NCBI GenBank assembly: GCA_963816955.1
Contig: CAWFME010000010.1
Span: 117,638 to 181,637, forward strand
DNA: 64,000 nt
DNA from: DATFQI01 sp963816955
GTDB lineage: Bacteria > Actinomycetota > Thermoleophilia > Solirubrobacterales > Solirubrobacteraceae
Direction: 5' to 3'
Part shown: piece by piece, positions 9,042 through 17,364 of the stretch
Layout: each line of letters begins with the position of its first letter
Numbering within the stretch: position 1 is the stretch's first letter
The notes under the pieces: model-generated
Databases searched by the model: none
What the model was told of the DNA's origin: nothing
What the model saw: only the letters and a program-made list of their open reading frames with translations
Program-made: the position numbers and the translations under genes

Positions 9042-9166
9042 GCCCCACAGCCGGATGCCTCTCCGGCGTGGCGGCAACCGTACCCGTGCAGCGCTCACGT
9101 TCGCGATGGTGGCGTATGTCACGAAGGCCGTCAACCGGCCTGGACCGATGACGGACTTCCTGCAGG

Positions 9167-9970
9167 TCAGCCGCGTGACAGCTGGGCCGCGCCGGCCAGC
9201 AGCGCGGCGCTGAGCGCCACCGCGGCGCCGGCCGCGATGCCGAGGTGGAACGACAGCACGAGCCCGGCGACGCCCGCGAGCGCCGCGGTCGCGGCGGCCA
9301 CGGCGAGCGCGGCGGGCAGGCGGCCGGCGAGCCGCAGCGCGGCGGCGCCGGGCGCGACGATCAGCGCCACCAGCAGCAGGCTGCCGAGCGCGGGCGCGGC
9401 CGCCACCGTCGCGACGGCGAGCAGCACGAGCACCGCCAGCTCCCAGCGCGCCGGCACCGCGCCGAGCGAGCGGGCGGCCGAGCGGTCGAACGCGCCGGCG
9501 CTCAGCCGCCGGTGCGCGAGCGCGAGCGCCACGGCGATCAGCGCCGCCAACCCGGCGGCGACCGCGACGTCGCCGCGGCTCGCGCCGAGCAGGTCGCCGA
9601 ACAGCAGCTCCTGCAGCCGCGGGGGCGCCTCGGGCGAGAGCGCCAGCAGCGCGCCGAGCCCGAACAGCGCCGACACCGCGACCGCCACGCCCGTGTCGCC
9701 GCCGAGGCGCTCGTCGCGCCCGGCCAGCGCGATCGCCGCCGCCGCCAGCAGGACCCCGCCCGCCGCGCCGAGCACGAGCGGCGCGCCGGCCAGCGCGGCC
9801 AGCACGAGCCCGGGCAGCATGCCGTGCGACATCGACTCGGCCGCGTAGCTCTGGCGGTAGAGCAGGATCCAGACGCCGAGCGGCCCGCAGGCCAGCGAGA
9901 GCGCGAGCACCTCCAGCAGCGCGCGCTGCGTGAAGCCGTCCTGGAACGGGTCGGTGAGCCAGGCGAGCAT
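9167..9970 (-). CDS. Metal ABC transporter permease (ZnuB/MntB type), second permease
   Basis: 267-residue membrane permease with about eight helices, of the ABC-3 family that moves Zn2+ or Mn2+. Typical motifs include SYAAESMSHGMLPGL near the second helix and ALGSLLLVALIVAPGAAA. It is the last gene of a four-gene importer operon. Its ATG overlaps the TGA of the ATPase gene by one base (TGATG). An upstream extension of the frame is only shadow sequence opposite the His-rich end of the ATPase. A second, different permease lies on the other side of the ATPase, so the channel is probably a heterodimer. Confidence 0.88.
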   Translation of the reverse strand: MLAWLTDPFQDGFTQRALLEVLALSLACGPLGVWILLYRQSYAAESMSHGMLPGLVLAALAGAPLVLGAAGGVLLAAAAIALAGRDERLGGDTGVAVAVSALFGLGALLALSPEAPPRLQELLFGDLLGASRGDVAVAAGLAALIAVALALAHRRLSAGAFDRSAARSLGAVPARWELAVLVLLAVATVAAAPALGSLLLVALIVAPGAAALRLAGRLPAALAVAAATAALAGVAGLVLSFHLGIAAGAAVALSAALLAGAAQLSRG

Positions 9971-10713
9971 CAGTGGTGGTGGTCGTGGTGGCCGACGTTG
10001 ACGGCCGAGCCGCCGCCCTCGAGCACGACCAGCTCGTCGCCGTAGGTCTCCTGCAGCACGGAGGCGCTCAGCACGGCGGCGGGCGCGCCGAACGCGACCT
10101 GGCGGCGGTGCAGGCACAGCACGCGGTCGAAGCGGCGCGCCTGCTCGACGTCGTGGGTCGCGACGAGCAGCGCCTTGCCCTCGTCGCGCAGCCCGCGCAG
10201 CACGGCCTCGATGCGGGCGGCGCTCGGCGCGTCGACCCCGGACAGCGGCTCGTCGAGCAGCAGCACGGGCGCATCCTGCACGAGCGCTCTGGCGATCAGC
10301 ACGCGCTGGCGCTGGCCGCCCGAGAGCGTGCCGAAGCGGGTGCGGGCATGGTCGGCGAGCCCCACGCGTTCGAGCGCGGCGCGCGCCGTGTCGCGCTCGG
10401 CGCGCCCGAGCCGGCGGTAGAACGGCGTGCGGCGGTAGGCGCCCATCAGCGCGACGTCGAGCGCGCTGACCGGGAAGTCCAGCCGCGCCTCGTCGGTCTG
10501 CGGCACGTACGCGGGCGGCCCGACCAGCTCGACGTGCCCGCGGCGGCGCGGCAGCTCGCCGAGCAGGGCGCGGAACAGCGTCGTCTTGCCGCCGCCGTTG
10601 GGGCCGATCACGCCGGCCACCTCCCCGCCCTCGAGCGCGAAGGAGACGGCCTCGATCGCGTCGCGGCCGGGCGCATAGCCGCCGCTCAGCTTCTCGACGT
10701 GGACGTGGCTCAC
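9970..10713 (-). CDS. Metal ABC transporter ATP-binding protein (ZnuC-like) with His-rich tail
   Basis: 247-residue ATPase of the zinc/manganese importer. Walker A is GPNGGGKTT (about residues 37-45), the Q-loop region AYVPQTDEA, the ABC signature LSGGQRQR (about 130-137) and Walker B VLLLDEP, with the switch His in ATHDVEQA. The last residues are GHHDHHH, a metal-binding His cluster that fits zinc handling. The GTG at 10713 overlaps the stop of the upstream permease (GTGA), showing coupling. Operon order on this strand is binding lipoprotein, permease, ATPase, permease. Confidence 0.92.
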   Translation of the reverse strand: MSHVHVEKLSGGYAPGRDAIEAVSFALEGGEVAGVIGPNGGGKTTLFRALLGELPRRRGHVELVGPPAYVPQTDEARLDFPVSALDVALMGAYRRTPFYRRLGRAERDTARAALERVGLADHARTRFGTLSGGQRQRVLIARALVQDAPVLLLDEPLSGVDAPSAARIEAVLRGLRDEGKALLVATHDVEQARRFDRVLCLHRRQVAFGAPAAVLSASVLQETYGDELVVLEGGGSAVNVGHHDHHH

Positions 10714-11513
10714 CGGCTCACCGCCGCCGTCAGCGCGAAGACGGCGCCGCCCAGCACCGCCATCACCGGGCCCGGGCCGATGTCCAGCCCGTCCGCGATC
10801 ACCAGCGCCGTCAGGCCCTCCGCGGCGGCCAGCGCGGCCGTGCCGAGCTGCAGCGTGCGCACGTCGGGGGCCACGAGCCGCACGGTCGCTGCGGGCACCA
10901 CGAGCACGACGGCGACGAGCAGCGCGCCGACCGCGTCGAGCGAGACCACCACGGCGACGGCCGCCGCCGCCAGCAGCACGCGGTCCGCCAGCGCCGTGCG
11001 CACGCCGAGGGCGCGGGCGCTGCCCGGGTCGAAGCCCGTGGCCAGCCACGCGCGGTGCATCGCCCAGTGCGCGAGCAGCGCCGCGACCACCGCGCCGGCG
11101 GTCAGCGCCACGTCGCGCTCGCTGAGCCCGATCAGCGTCCCGAACAGGAGCTGGTCGACGCCGGCGGGCGACTCATAGACGTCGGAGGCGAGGATCGTGC
11201 CGGCCGCCAGCGAGGCCACGAGCAGCAGGCCCGTGGCCGCGCCGGCGTCCAGGCGGCGCGAGCGCGAGAGCCGCTCCAGGCCGGCGCCGAAGCCGAGCGC
11301 CGCCGCCAGCGCGGTGAGCTGCGGCGCGACGCCCCAGGGCGCGGCCACGACCAGGCCGGGGAACGTGGCCGTGCCGACCGCGTGCGTGTAGAAGGCGAGC
11401 CGGCGCAGCACGATCCAGGAGCCGAGCACCCCGGCGAGCACGGCCAGCAGCACGAGCTCGACGATCGCGCGCTGCACGTAGGGCGCGTCGAGGATCAGCG
11501 CGGGAACGAGCAC
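10710..11513 (-). CDS. Metal ABC transporter permease (ZnuB/MntB type), first permease
   Basis: 267-residue ABC-3 family permease with about eight hydrophobic helices. The conserved segment RRLAFYTHAVGTATFPGL corresponds to the A-E-S/H-G motif of ZnuB-like proteins, and SLDAVGALLVAVVLVVPAATVRL is the second hallmark. The GTG at 11513 lies inside the 3' end of the binding-protein gene (19-base overlap). It pairs with the other permease of the operon. Confidence 0.87.
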   Translation of the reverse strand: MLVPALILDAPYVQRAIVELVLLAVLAGVLGSWIVLRRLAFYTHAVGTATFPGLVVAAPWGVAPQLTALAAALGFGAGLERLSRSRRLDAGAATGLLLVASLAAGTILASDVYESPAGVDQLLFGTLIGLSERDVALTAGAVVAALLAHWAMHRAWLATGFDPGSARALGVRTALADRVLLAAAAVAVVVSLDAVGALLVAVVLVVPAATVRLVAPDVRTLQLGTAALAAAEGLTALVIADGLDIGPGPVMAVLGGAVFALTAAVSR

Positions 11514-12385
11514 GACTTCCCCGTCAGCCCCTCGACGATCGCGGCGGTGTTGGCGCGGATCGAGCCCTCGTAGGTCGCGCCGCTCGAGCCCTCGGGCCCG
11601 AGCGAGTCGGCCCACAGCGGGCGGCCGACGCGCGCGCCCGTCTCCTGCGCGATCGCGTCCTCGACGCTCGCGTTGACCGAGCTCTCGGCGAAGATCGCCT
11701 TCACGCGCTCGCGGCGGATCGTGTCGACGAGGTCCGCCAGGTCGCCCGCCGACGCCTGCGCCTGCGTGGACAGCGACGGGATCACGGCGCCGACGACGCG
11801 CAGGCCGTAGCGGCGCGCGTAGTAGCCGAGCGCGTCGTGGGTGGTCACGAGCGTGCGCTCGCCCGTCGGGATCTGGTCGATGCAGCGGCGCACGGCGGCG
11901 TCGAGCGTGCGCAGGCGCTGCACGCTGCGCCCGGCGTTGGCCCGGTAGGCGCTCGCGTTCGCCGGGTCGGCCTTCGCGAGCGCGGCGCCGATCGCGGTCA
12001 CGGCGGCCTCGGCGCGGATCGGGTCCTGCCACCAGTGCGGGTCCTCCCCCTCGGTGCCGGCCCGTTCGAGCAGGTCCAGCACCGGCGCGTCGGCGCCCGC
12101 GCTGTCGATCGCGCCGCCGAGCCACTCGTCGAGGTCCCCGCCCGAGCGGACGACGAGGGTCGCGCGGGCGAGCGCCTTCACGTCGCCGGGCCGCACCTCG
12201 TAGTCGTGCGGGTCGCTGTTGGGCGCGAGGATGCCCCGCACCTCGGCGCGGTCGCCGGCCACGCCGCGGGCGAGGTCGGCCGCCTGCGTGGTGGTCGCCA
12301 CGACGGTCGGGCGGCCGTCTCCCCCATCGGAGCCGCAGCCCGCGAGCAGCGCCGCGGCGGCGATGAAGAGCAAGGCGTTGCGCAT
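11495..12385 (-). CDS. Zinc/manganese ABC transporter substrate-binding lipoprotein (ZnuA-like)
   Basis: 296 residues. A lipoprotein signal peptide ends in LLAGC (lipid-modified Cys at about 16), followed by a cluster A-I (ZnuA/TroA) solute-binding fold. Likely metal ligands: the His in NSDPHDYEV, the His in DPHWW, the His in TTHDALGYYA and an acidic residue around IFAESSVN or LWADSL. No long His-rich loop is present, unlike many ZnuA proteins, so Mn2+ is possible. The His tail on the ATPase and the Fur/Zur neighbour favour Zn2+. It is the first gene of the operon and is transcribed away from the regulator, with 46 bases between the two starts. Confidence 0.9.
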   Translation of the reverse strand: MRNALLFIAAAALLAGCGSDGGDGRPTVVATTTQAADLARGVAGDRAEVRGILAPNSDPHDYEVRPGDVKALARATLVVRSGGDLDEWLGGAIDSAGADAPVLDLLERAGTEGEDPHWWQDPIRAEAAVTAIGAALAKADPANASAYRANAGRSVQRLRTLDAAVRRCIDQIPTGERTLVTTHDALGYYARRYGLRVVGAVIPSLSTQAQASAGDLADLVDTIRRERVKAIFAESSVNASVEDAIAQETGARVGRPLWADSLGPEGSSGATYEGSIRANTAAIVEGLTGKSCSFPR

Positions 12386-12400
12386 CGCCGTCCACCATAC

Positions 12401-12420
12401 TGAAAACGATTCTCGTTACC
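12401..12420. promoter_or_regulatory. Candidate Zur/Fur operator between importer and regulator
   Basis: A perfect inverted repeat, aacga-ttc-tcgtt (12405-12417), sits in the middle of the 46-base gap between the divergent binding-protein and Fur-family genes. Its flanks keep partial symmetry. Size, AT-richness and the aaaacgattctcgtt core resemble known Zur/Fur boxes, so one site could repress both directions when zinc is plentiful. This is inferred from position and symmetry. Confidence 0.65.
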
Positions 12421-12431
12421 ATGGAGGGACG

Positions 12432-12857
12432 ATGGAGTCCTGGACCGACCACGCCCGCACGGAGCTGGCCCGCGCCGGGCACCGCGCGGGCGGCGCCCGC
12501 GGCGAGGTGCTCGAGCTGCTCGGCCGGCAGTCCTGCTGCCTGAGCGCGCAGGAGATCCACGACCGGCTGCGCGGGGCCGGCCGCGCCGTCGGGCTCGCGA
12601 GCGTCTACCGGGCGCTCGACGCGCTCGCCCAGCTCGGCCTCGTGCACCGGATCGACGTCGGCGGCACCGCCTGCTTCGAGCCCGCCGACCCAAGCGGCGA
12701 GCACCACCATCACGCGATCTGCGACCGCTGCGGCAAGAAGGACGCGTTCTCGGACCCGGAGCTCGAGCGGCTCATCCACGGCCTCGGCGAGCGGCTGGGC
12801 TACGACGTCGGCGCCCACGACATCGTCTTGCACGGTTCCTGTCCTGACTGCAGCTGA
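12432..12857 (+). CDS. zur: Fur-family metalloregulator, probably Zur
   Basis: 141-residue Fur-family repressor. The winged-helix part (about residues 10-80) has the pattern SAQEIHDRLR...GLASVYRALDAL. The C-terminal dimerisation part carries the structural-zinc cysteines as CDRCGKK and CPDC (two CxxC pairs) and a His run GEHHHHAICD for regulatory metal. ATG 12432 is chosen because GGAGGGA precedes it closely and the domain starts there; the open frame upstream is shadow of the importer gene. The divergent znu-type operon and shared operator argue for Zur rather than iron Fur, but Mur/Nur cannot be excluded. Confidence 0.85.
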   Translation: MESWTDHARTELARAGHRAGGARGEVLELLGRQSCCLSAQEIHDRLRGAGRAVGLASVYRALDALAQLGLVHRIDVGGTACFEPADPSGEHHHHAICDRCGKKDAFSDPELERLIHGLGERLGYDVGAHDIVLHGSCPDCS

Positions 12858-12877
12858 CCGGTCCTTTTCCGGACTGG
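12858..12877 (+). terminator. Short hairpin after the Zur gene
   Basis: A stem of ccggtcc/ggactgg (one mismatch) closes the loop ttttcc, immediately after the regulator's TGA. It may act as a weak terminator or attenuator before the amidase gene. There is no U-run after it. Confidence 0.35.
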
Positions 12878-12888
12878 CCGTGTTCAGG

Positions 12889-14583
12889 ATGTTCGTGCCG
12901 GATCGTCGTACCACGCGCCGCCAGGCTCTCGGCCTCGGCGCCGCCGCCTTTGCCGCGGCCTCGCTCAAGAACCCCGCCGCCGCCCTTGCCGACCGGCGCG
13001 CGCTGTTCGAGCTCGACCTCGCCGGGGAGGGCCTGACCGCCTCGGCCGCCGCGGCCGGCTGGCGCACCACGCGCGTGCTGCGCGCGCCGCGCCGCTTCGA
13101 CCTGATCGGCCTGCGCTGGGCGCGCGGCAGCCGCGCGGAGGCGCAGGTTCGCGCCCGCCGGCGCGGCGGCCGCTGGACCGAGTGGGGCACGCTGCACGTG
13201 ATGGGCGACCACGGGCCCGACGGCGCGCGCACCGTGGCGGGCACCGACCCTGCGTTCGTCGGCGCCGCTGACGAGTTCCAGCTGCGCCTGCGCGGCAACC
13301 CGCGCGCGCTGCGCGCCCGCTTCGTGCGCGCGCTCCCGACCGCGACCGTCGCGCGCCGCCTCGGCGACCGCCTGCGACGGCGCGCCCGCGCCCGCGCCGG
13401 CGCCTCCGCGCGCCCGCGGCAGAGCGCCGGGCCGTCCGTGCGCGTGATCACCCGCTCCGAGTGGGGCGGCGACTCCGTCCCCCCGCGCGGGCCCGCGGAG
13501 TACGGGTCCGTCGAGCTGGCGTTCGTGCACCACACGGTCACGACGAACACCTACGACCCCGAGGACTCGGCCGGCATCGTGCTCGGCATCGCGCGCTACC
13601 ACCGCGACTCCAACGGCTGGAACGACCTCGGCTACAACTTCCTCGTCGACAAGTACGGCCAGGTCTTCGAGGGCCGGGCCGGCGGCATGGACGCGCCGGT
13701 CATCGGCGCCCAGGCGCAGGGCTACAACAGCGTCTCGACCGGCGTCGCGGTGCTCGGCACCTACACCGAGATCGCGCACAGCGAGCCCGGGATGGAGGCG
13801 CTCGCGCGCCTGATCGGCTGGAAGCTCGCGCTGCACGGCGTGCCCGCGCAGGGCCAGGTCACCGTCACCTCGGCCGGCGGCGCGAGCAACCGCTACCGCT
13901 CGGGGACGCCGGTCACGTTCGAGCGCATCTCGGGCCACCGCGACGGGGACTCGACCTCGTGCCCCGGCGACGTCCTCTACGGCCAGCTCGCCGACCTGCG
14001 CACGCGCGCGGCGCGCTACGCGAGCCCGACGGCGACGCTGACGATGTACACGTCCAAGACCGTCCGCGGCGTCAAGGCCTCAGAGGTCGGCGGCGAGCTG
14101 CGCTTCGGCGACGGCTCCTCGCCCGCGGGCGTCCCGATCGACATCGAGATCCTGGCCGGCGGGTCGGCGTGGACGTACTACACCGGCGCCGTCGCCAACG
14201 CCGACGGGTCGTGGCTGACGAGCGTCTCGCTCCCCTACAGCGCGAGCCTGCGCGCCGTCTTCCCGGGCGACTCGCGCCCGCGGATGGAGTCCAGGGCGAT
14301 CGCGGTCAAGGTCGTCCCGAGCCTGAAGATCGCGCTCGGATCCTCGCGGCCGCGCCGCCGCCGCGCGCTGCGCGTCACGGGCACGATGAGCCCGGCGACG
14401 CCGCGCGTGACCGTCACCTTCGAGCGCCGGGTGGGCCGCCGCTGGGTGCGCGTGCAGCGCAAGCGGATCGCCGTGGCCGACGGCGCGTTCGCGACGATCG
14501 TCCGCCCGCCCGTGGCCGGGCGTTACCGCATCTCGGTGGCCGGCGGGGGCATCACGCGCCGGCGCCGGATCCGCGCGCGCTAG
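12889..14583 (+). CDS. Secreted N-acetylmuramoyl-L-alanine amidase (PGRP domain), Tat exported
   Basis: About 564 residues. A Tat signal is near the N-terminus (RRTTRRQALGLGAAAFAAA). An N-terminal beta-rich region (about 40-150) precedes a peptidoglycan-recognition (PGRP/amidase_2) domain at about 185-385. The zinc site is visible: His in AFVHHTV (about 215), His in SGHRDG (about 350) and Cys in STSCPGD (about 358), with Tyr in LGYNFLV, so it should be catalytically active against cell-wall peptide stems. Ig-like/beta domains follow, with an Arg-rich end. A GTG at 12880 is an alternative start. It converges on the M48 peptidase gene across a strong hairpin. Confidence 0.88.
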   Translation: MFVPDRRTTRRQALGLGAAAFAAASLKNPAAALADRRALFELDLAGEGLTASAAAAGWRTTRVLRAPRRFDLIGLRWARGSRAEAQVRARRRGGRWTEWGTLHVMGDHGPDGARTVAGTDPAFVGAADEFQLRLRGNPRALRARFVRALPTATVARRLGDRLRRRARARAGASARPRQSAGPSVRVITRSEWGGDSVPPRGPAEYGSVELAFVHHTVTTNTYDPEDSAGIVLGIARYHRDSNGWNDLGYNFLVDKYGQVFEGRAGGMDAPVIGAQAQGYNSVSTGVAVLGTYTEIAHSEPGMEALARLIGWKLALHGVPAQGQVTVTSAGGASNRYRSGTPVTFERISGHRDGDSTSCPGDVLYGQLADLRTRAARYASPTATLTMYTSKTVRGVKASEVGGELRFGDGSSPAGVPIDIEILAGGSAWTYYTGAVANADGSWLTSVSLPYSASLRAVFPGDSRPRMESRAIAVKVVPSLKIALGSSRPRRRRALRVTGTMSPATPRVTVTFERRVGRRWVRVQRKRIAVADGAFATIVRPPVAGRYRISVAGGGITRRRRIRAR

Positions 14584-14624
14584 GGCGCACCGCCGCCCGG
14601 GTGGTTGCGCGGGGCCGGCTTCGT

Positions 14625-14669
14625 CGAGTGGCATCTGCGTTCCCTGTGCGGGAACGGAAGTGCCACTCG
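14625..14669. terminator. Bidirectional nested hairpin between convergent genes
   Basis: Outer arms cgagtggca (14625-14633) and tgccactcg (14661-14669) pair perfectly. Inside them cgttccc (14638-14644) pairs with gggaacg (14650-14656) around a 5-base loop. It lies between the convergent amidase and M48 peptidase stops and probably ends both transcripts, though no U-tract is seen. Confidence 0.65.
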
Positions 14670-14673
14670 GCGC

Positions 14674-15678
14674 CTACTCGCGGTTGGAGCGCAGCCAGTC
14701 GCCGAGGCGCTCGGCGGCCGCGCCGATCGTCTCGCCGGCCTTCTCGACGCCCGCCCCCGCCTCGCGGAAGATCGCGCGGAAGCGCTCGGCGTAGAACTCG
14801 ACCGCCTCGCCGGCCTCCGCGCGCGCGTCGATCGGGTCGCCGCGCTTGACGTACTCGCCGGCGACGATCCGGTCGTACTCGCCGGAGCGGACCCACTTCA
14901 TGAGCTCCGACACGCGCTTGACCGGGAAGGCGTGCGTCTGGCCGAGCTCGAACCGCACGCGTGCGAGCTTGTCCCAGCCCGGCTCCCACTCCTCGTAGGA
15001 GGCGGCCTGGCGCACGAACGCGTCGAGGTCGAGCTTGCGCGACGCGGTGCCGCCGGCGAGCACCATCAAGGTGCGGCAGGTCACCAGCGGGTCGCGGTTG
15101 ACGAGCGTCGCCGCGCGGTCGCAGGAGAGCTCGGCGGCGCGGAACCACTCGAGCAGCGCCATCTTGACCGCAAGCAGCGGCAGGCCCGCGAGCATCGGCA
15201 TCCGGCCGAGCCCGGTGGCCGACAGCAGGATCATCAGCGCCGTCCGGTAGAGCACGTGGTCGGAGAGGATGTGGCCGGCCTCGTGGCCGAGCACGGTGCG
15301 CAGCTCCTGCTCGTCGAGCACCTCGACCGTGCGCGAGTTGATGACCACCATCGGCCGCTCGGAGCCGATCGCGGCGGCGTTGGTGACCGGGAACTGCGTG
15401 AGGAAGAGCTCCGGGACCTCCGTGATGTCCAGGCGGGCGAGCGCCGCGCGGTGCGCCGCGTACACGTCCGGCATCTGGTCCGAGCCGAGCTTGACCGAGC
15501 CAGCGAGGAAGACCTGCCGCAGCGCCCGCTCGTAGCCGTACTCGATCAGCTTGCGCACGACCTGGTCGAGCATCGGGATGCTGTTCAGCGCCGCGGTGGC
15601 GGCACGGTCGGCGGGGTGCTCGTACGACTTCGAGGAGATCTCGACGAGACGCTGATCCTCCGGAAGCGGGTCTGTCAT
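14674..15678 (-). CDS. M48-family metallopeptidase
   Basis: 334 residues. The zinc motif HEAGH is at about 132-136 and the third ligand Glu is probably in FRAAELSCDRAA (about 184). Two hydrophobic stretches around 145-175 (ALMILLSATGL...LPLLAVKMALLEW) suggest membrane association, as in HtpX/Ste24-type proteases. The N-terminal ~90 residues (YGYERALRQVFLAGSVKLG) are shared with a common actinobacterial M48 subgroup. The C-terminal third is charged and helical. The role is probably membrane-protein quality control. It faces the PGRP gene across the hairpin and has no co-transcribed neighbour. Confidence 0.85.
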   Translation of the reverse strand: MTDPLPEDQRLVEISSKSYEHPADRAATAALNSIPMLDQVVRKLIEYGYERALRQVFLAGSVKLGSDQMPDVYAAHRAALARLDITEVPELFLTQFPVTNAAAIGSERPMVVINSRTVEVLDEQELRTVLGHEAGHILSDHVLYRTALMILLSATGLGRMPMLAGLPLLAVKMALLEWFRAAELSCDRAATLVNRDPLVTCRTLMVLAGGTASRKLDLDAFVRQAASYEEWEPGWDKLARVRFELGQTHAFPVKRVSELMKWVRSGEYDRIVAGEYVKRGDPIDARAEAGEAVEFYAERFRAIFREAGAGVEKAGETIGAAAERLGDWLRSNRE

Positions 15679-15700
15679 GGCGCCAAGGTAGCGGCGGTTC

Positions 15701-16087
15701 CTAACGGTCCCGTAGGCGGATCACGAGCCGCAGCCCGCTCCACGTCTCGTCGATCGCGCAGACCTTGTTGTCGACGAGCGTGTTCGCGAGCGCCAGCTCG
15801 CGAACCACGTCCTCCGTGAGGTCGGTGGGGAGCTTGGACGCGCGCTTGGGCCACGCGATCCACAGCCCGGCCGCCGGCTCCATCAGCGCGCGCAGCTTCG
15901 GCATGCGGCGGGCGAGCTCCGCCCGGCGGTCGTGAAAGGAGACGATCACGTCCGCCTTGCCGCGCGCGGTCGTGCGGACGTCGACGTCGTCGAGGGCGAA
16001 GCCTTCGGGCGCCCCGAGCACGAGCACCCGATGGTCCGGCTTGATGCCGAGTTTCCTCGGCAGCGGCGTGCCCGAATAGCCAGCCAT
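15701..16087 (-). CDS. DUF3052 family protein
   Basis: 128 residues beginning MAGYSGTPLPRKLGIK, the characteristic start of the actinobacterial DUF3052 family. It continues with RVLVLGAPEGF and the conserved ending AIDETWSGLRLVIRLRDR. The fold is probably a small Rossmann-like or methyltransferase-remnant domain; function is unknown. The ATG at 16087 is used because the sequence upstream overlaps the divergent EAL gene's promoter region and is not family-like. It is separated by 22 bases from the M48 peptidase start and could be transcribed with it. Confidence 0.8.
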   Translation of the reverse strand: MAGYSGTPLPRKLGIKPDHRVLVLGAPEGFALDDVDVRTTARGKADVIVSFHDRRAELARRMPKLRALMEPAAGLWIAWPKRASKLPTDLTEDVVRELALANTLVDNKVCAIDETWSGLRLVIRLRDR

Positions 16088-16146
16088 CTGAGCAGACGCT
16101 ATCCCAGGGGTGGAACCGCGGCTCCGAACGCGCTTCAATAACGAAG

Positions 16147-17364
16147 GTGGGTTACGAACCGGAAGCCGGTGCGCTGGCGTTCTTCGACACTGCCAACATC
16201 GAGCCGGTCTACCAGCCGATCGTCGACCTGCGCGACGGCAGCGTCGTCGGCTACGAGGCGCTCGCCCGCGGCCGCGGCGGCAACGGGCTCGAATCACCCG
16301 AGGCGCTGTTCGCGGCGGCCCGCGCGCAGGGCCGCGTCGCGGAGCTCGACCGCGCGTGCCGCGAGGCCGCGGTCGCCGGAGCGGTCGACGGCGGGCTCGG
16401 CGCGCCGTTCTGCCTGTTCGTCAACGCCGACGCTGCGGCGCTGGAGTCCGACCTGCCGGACACGCCGCGCGCCGGCTTCACGCTCGTCATGGAGGTCACC
16501 GAGCGGGCGCTGACCGAGCGCCCGGAGCCGCTGCTGCGCGCGCTCACCGAGCTGCGCCGGCTCGGCTGGGGCGTCGCGCTCGACGACGTCGGCGCCGACT
16601 CGCGCTCGCTCGCGCTGATGCCGGTGCTCTACCCCGACGTGATCAAGCTCGACCTGCGGCTGCTGCGCGACCGCGATCCCGACGACGTCGCTCGGATCGT
16701 CACCGCGGTCGGCGCCGAGGCGGAGAAGCGCCTGGCGACCGTGCTCGCGGAGGGCATCGACTCCGAGGAGCAGCTCGCGACCGCGCGCGCCGCCGGCGCC
16801 ACGCTCGGCCAGGGCTACCTGCTCGGCGAGCCGGCGCCCTTGCCGGACGAGCTGCCCAGCCCGGGCCGCGGCCTGCGCCTCACGAGCTCGGGCGGCGTGC
16901 CGGAGAACGTCGTCCCCTACCAGCGCGTCACCAACTGGCGGCGGCCGGCCGTGGGCCCGGCCGAGCTGGCCGAGCGCACCGCCGCGATGCTCTCCGCCCA
17001 GGCCGCCAAGCTCGGCAGCACCGGCCTGCTGCTCGCCGCCACACCCGACGACGACCCCCTCCCCCCTGCCCAGCTCGCCCGCTACGAGCGCCTGGCCGCC
17101 GAGATCGGCTTCGTCGGCGTGCTCGGCGGCGCGGCCGCCGACCACGAGGGACCGATCCGCGGCGGCCGGCTGCCGGAGGACGACCCGCTGCGCGGCACCT
17201 GGACCGAGGTCGCCCTCGGCCCGGGCTACGGCGCCTGCTTCGTCGCCCGCCGCGACGACGAGGGCAGCTGGCGCTTCGCGATCTCCTACGACCACGAGAC
17301 GGTCGTGGAGTGCGCGGTCGTCCTGATGGCGCGGATGCCTTCGCTCGCCGCGGTGGCCAGCTAG
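16147..17364 (+). CDS. EAL-domain c-di-GMP phosphodiesterase with DICT-like sensory domain
   Basis: 405 residues. The EAL domain (about 18-240) keeps the catalytic set: Glu37 of YEALA (the EAL motif), Asn in LFVNADA, Glu in LVMEVTERA, Asp-Asp in VALDDVGA, Lys in VIKLDLR, Glu in LAEGIDSEEQ and Gln in GQGYLLGEP. It should therefore hydrolyse c-di-GMP to pGpG. The C-terminal part (about 255-400) resembles the DICT domain often linked to EAL domains in actinobacteria and thought to sense light or another signal. The start is GTG 16147. A c-di-GMP target candidate, the RsiG-like protein, lies at 30.9-31.2 kb. Confidence 0.85.
   Translation: MGYEPEAGALAFFDTANIEPVYQPIVDLRDGSVVGYEALARGRGGNGLESPEALFAAARAQGRVAELDRACREAAVAGAVDGGLGAPFCLFVNADAAALESDLPDTPRAGFTLVMEVTERALTERPEPLLRALTELRRLGWGVALDDVGADSRSLALMPVLYPDVIKLDLRLLRDRDPDDVARIVTAVGAEAEKRLATVLAEGIDSEEQLATARAAGATLGQGYLLGEPAPLPDELPSPGRGLRLTSSGGVPENVVPYQRVTNWRRPAVGPAELAERTAAMLSAQAAKLGSTGLLLAATPDDDPLPPAQLARYERLAAEIGFVGVLGGAAADHEGPIRGGRLPEDDPLRGTWTEVALGPGYGACFVARRDDEGSWRFAISYDHETVVECAVVLMARMPSLAAVAS

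Noticed and set aside
6573..9848. Very long plus-strand open frame (over 1000 codons) across several genes
   Set aside because: It is antisense to the acyl-CoA synthetase and metal permease genes, has His/Val/Arg-rich composition and no domain; in very GC-rich DNA such shadow frames stay open by chance.
14625..14669. REP-like repeat element
   Set aside because: The palindrome was seen only once in the window and lies between convergent stops, so a terminator is more likely.
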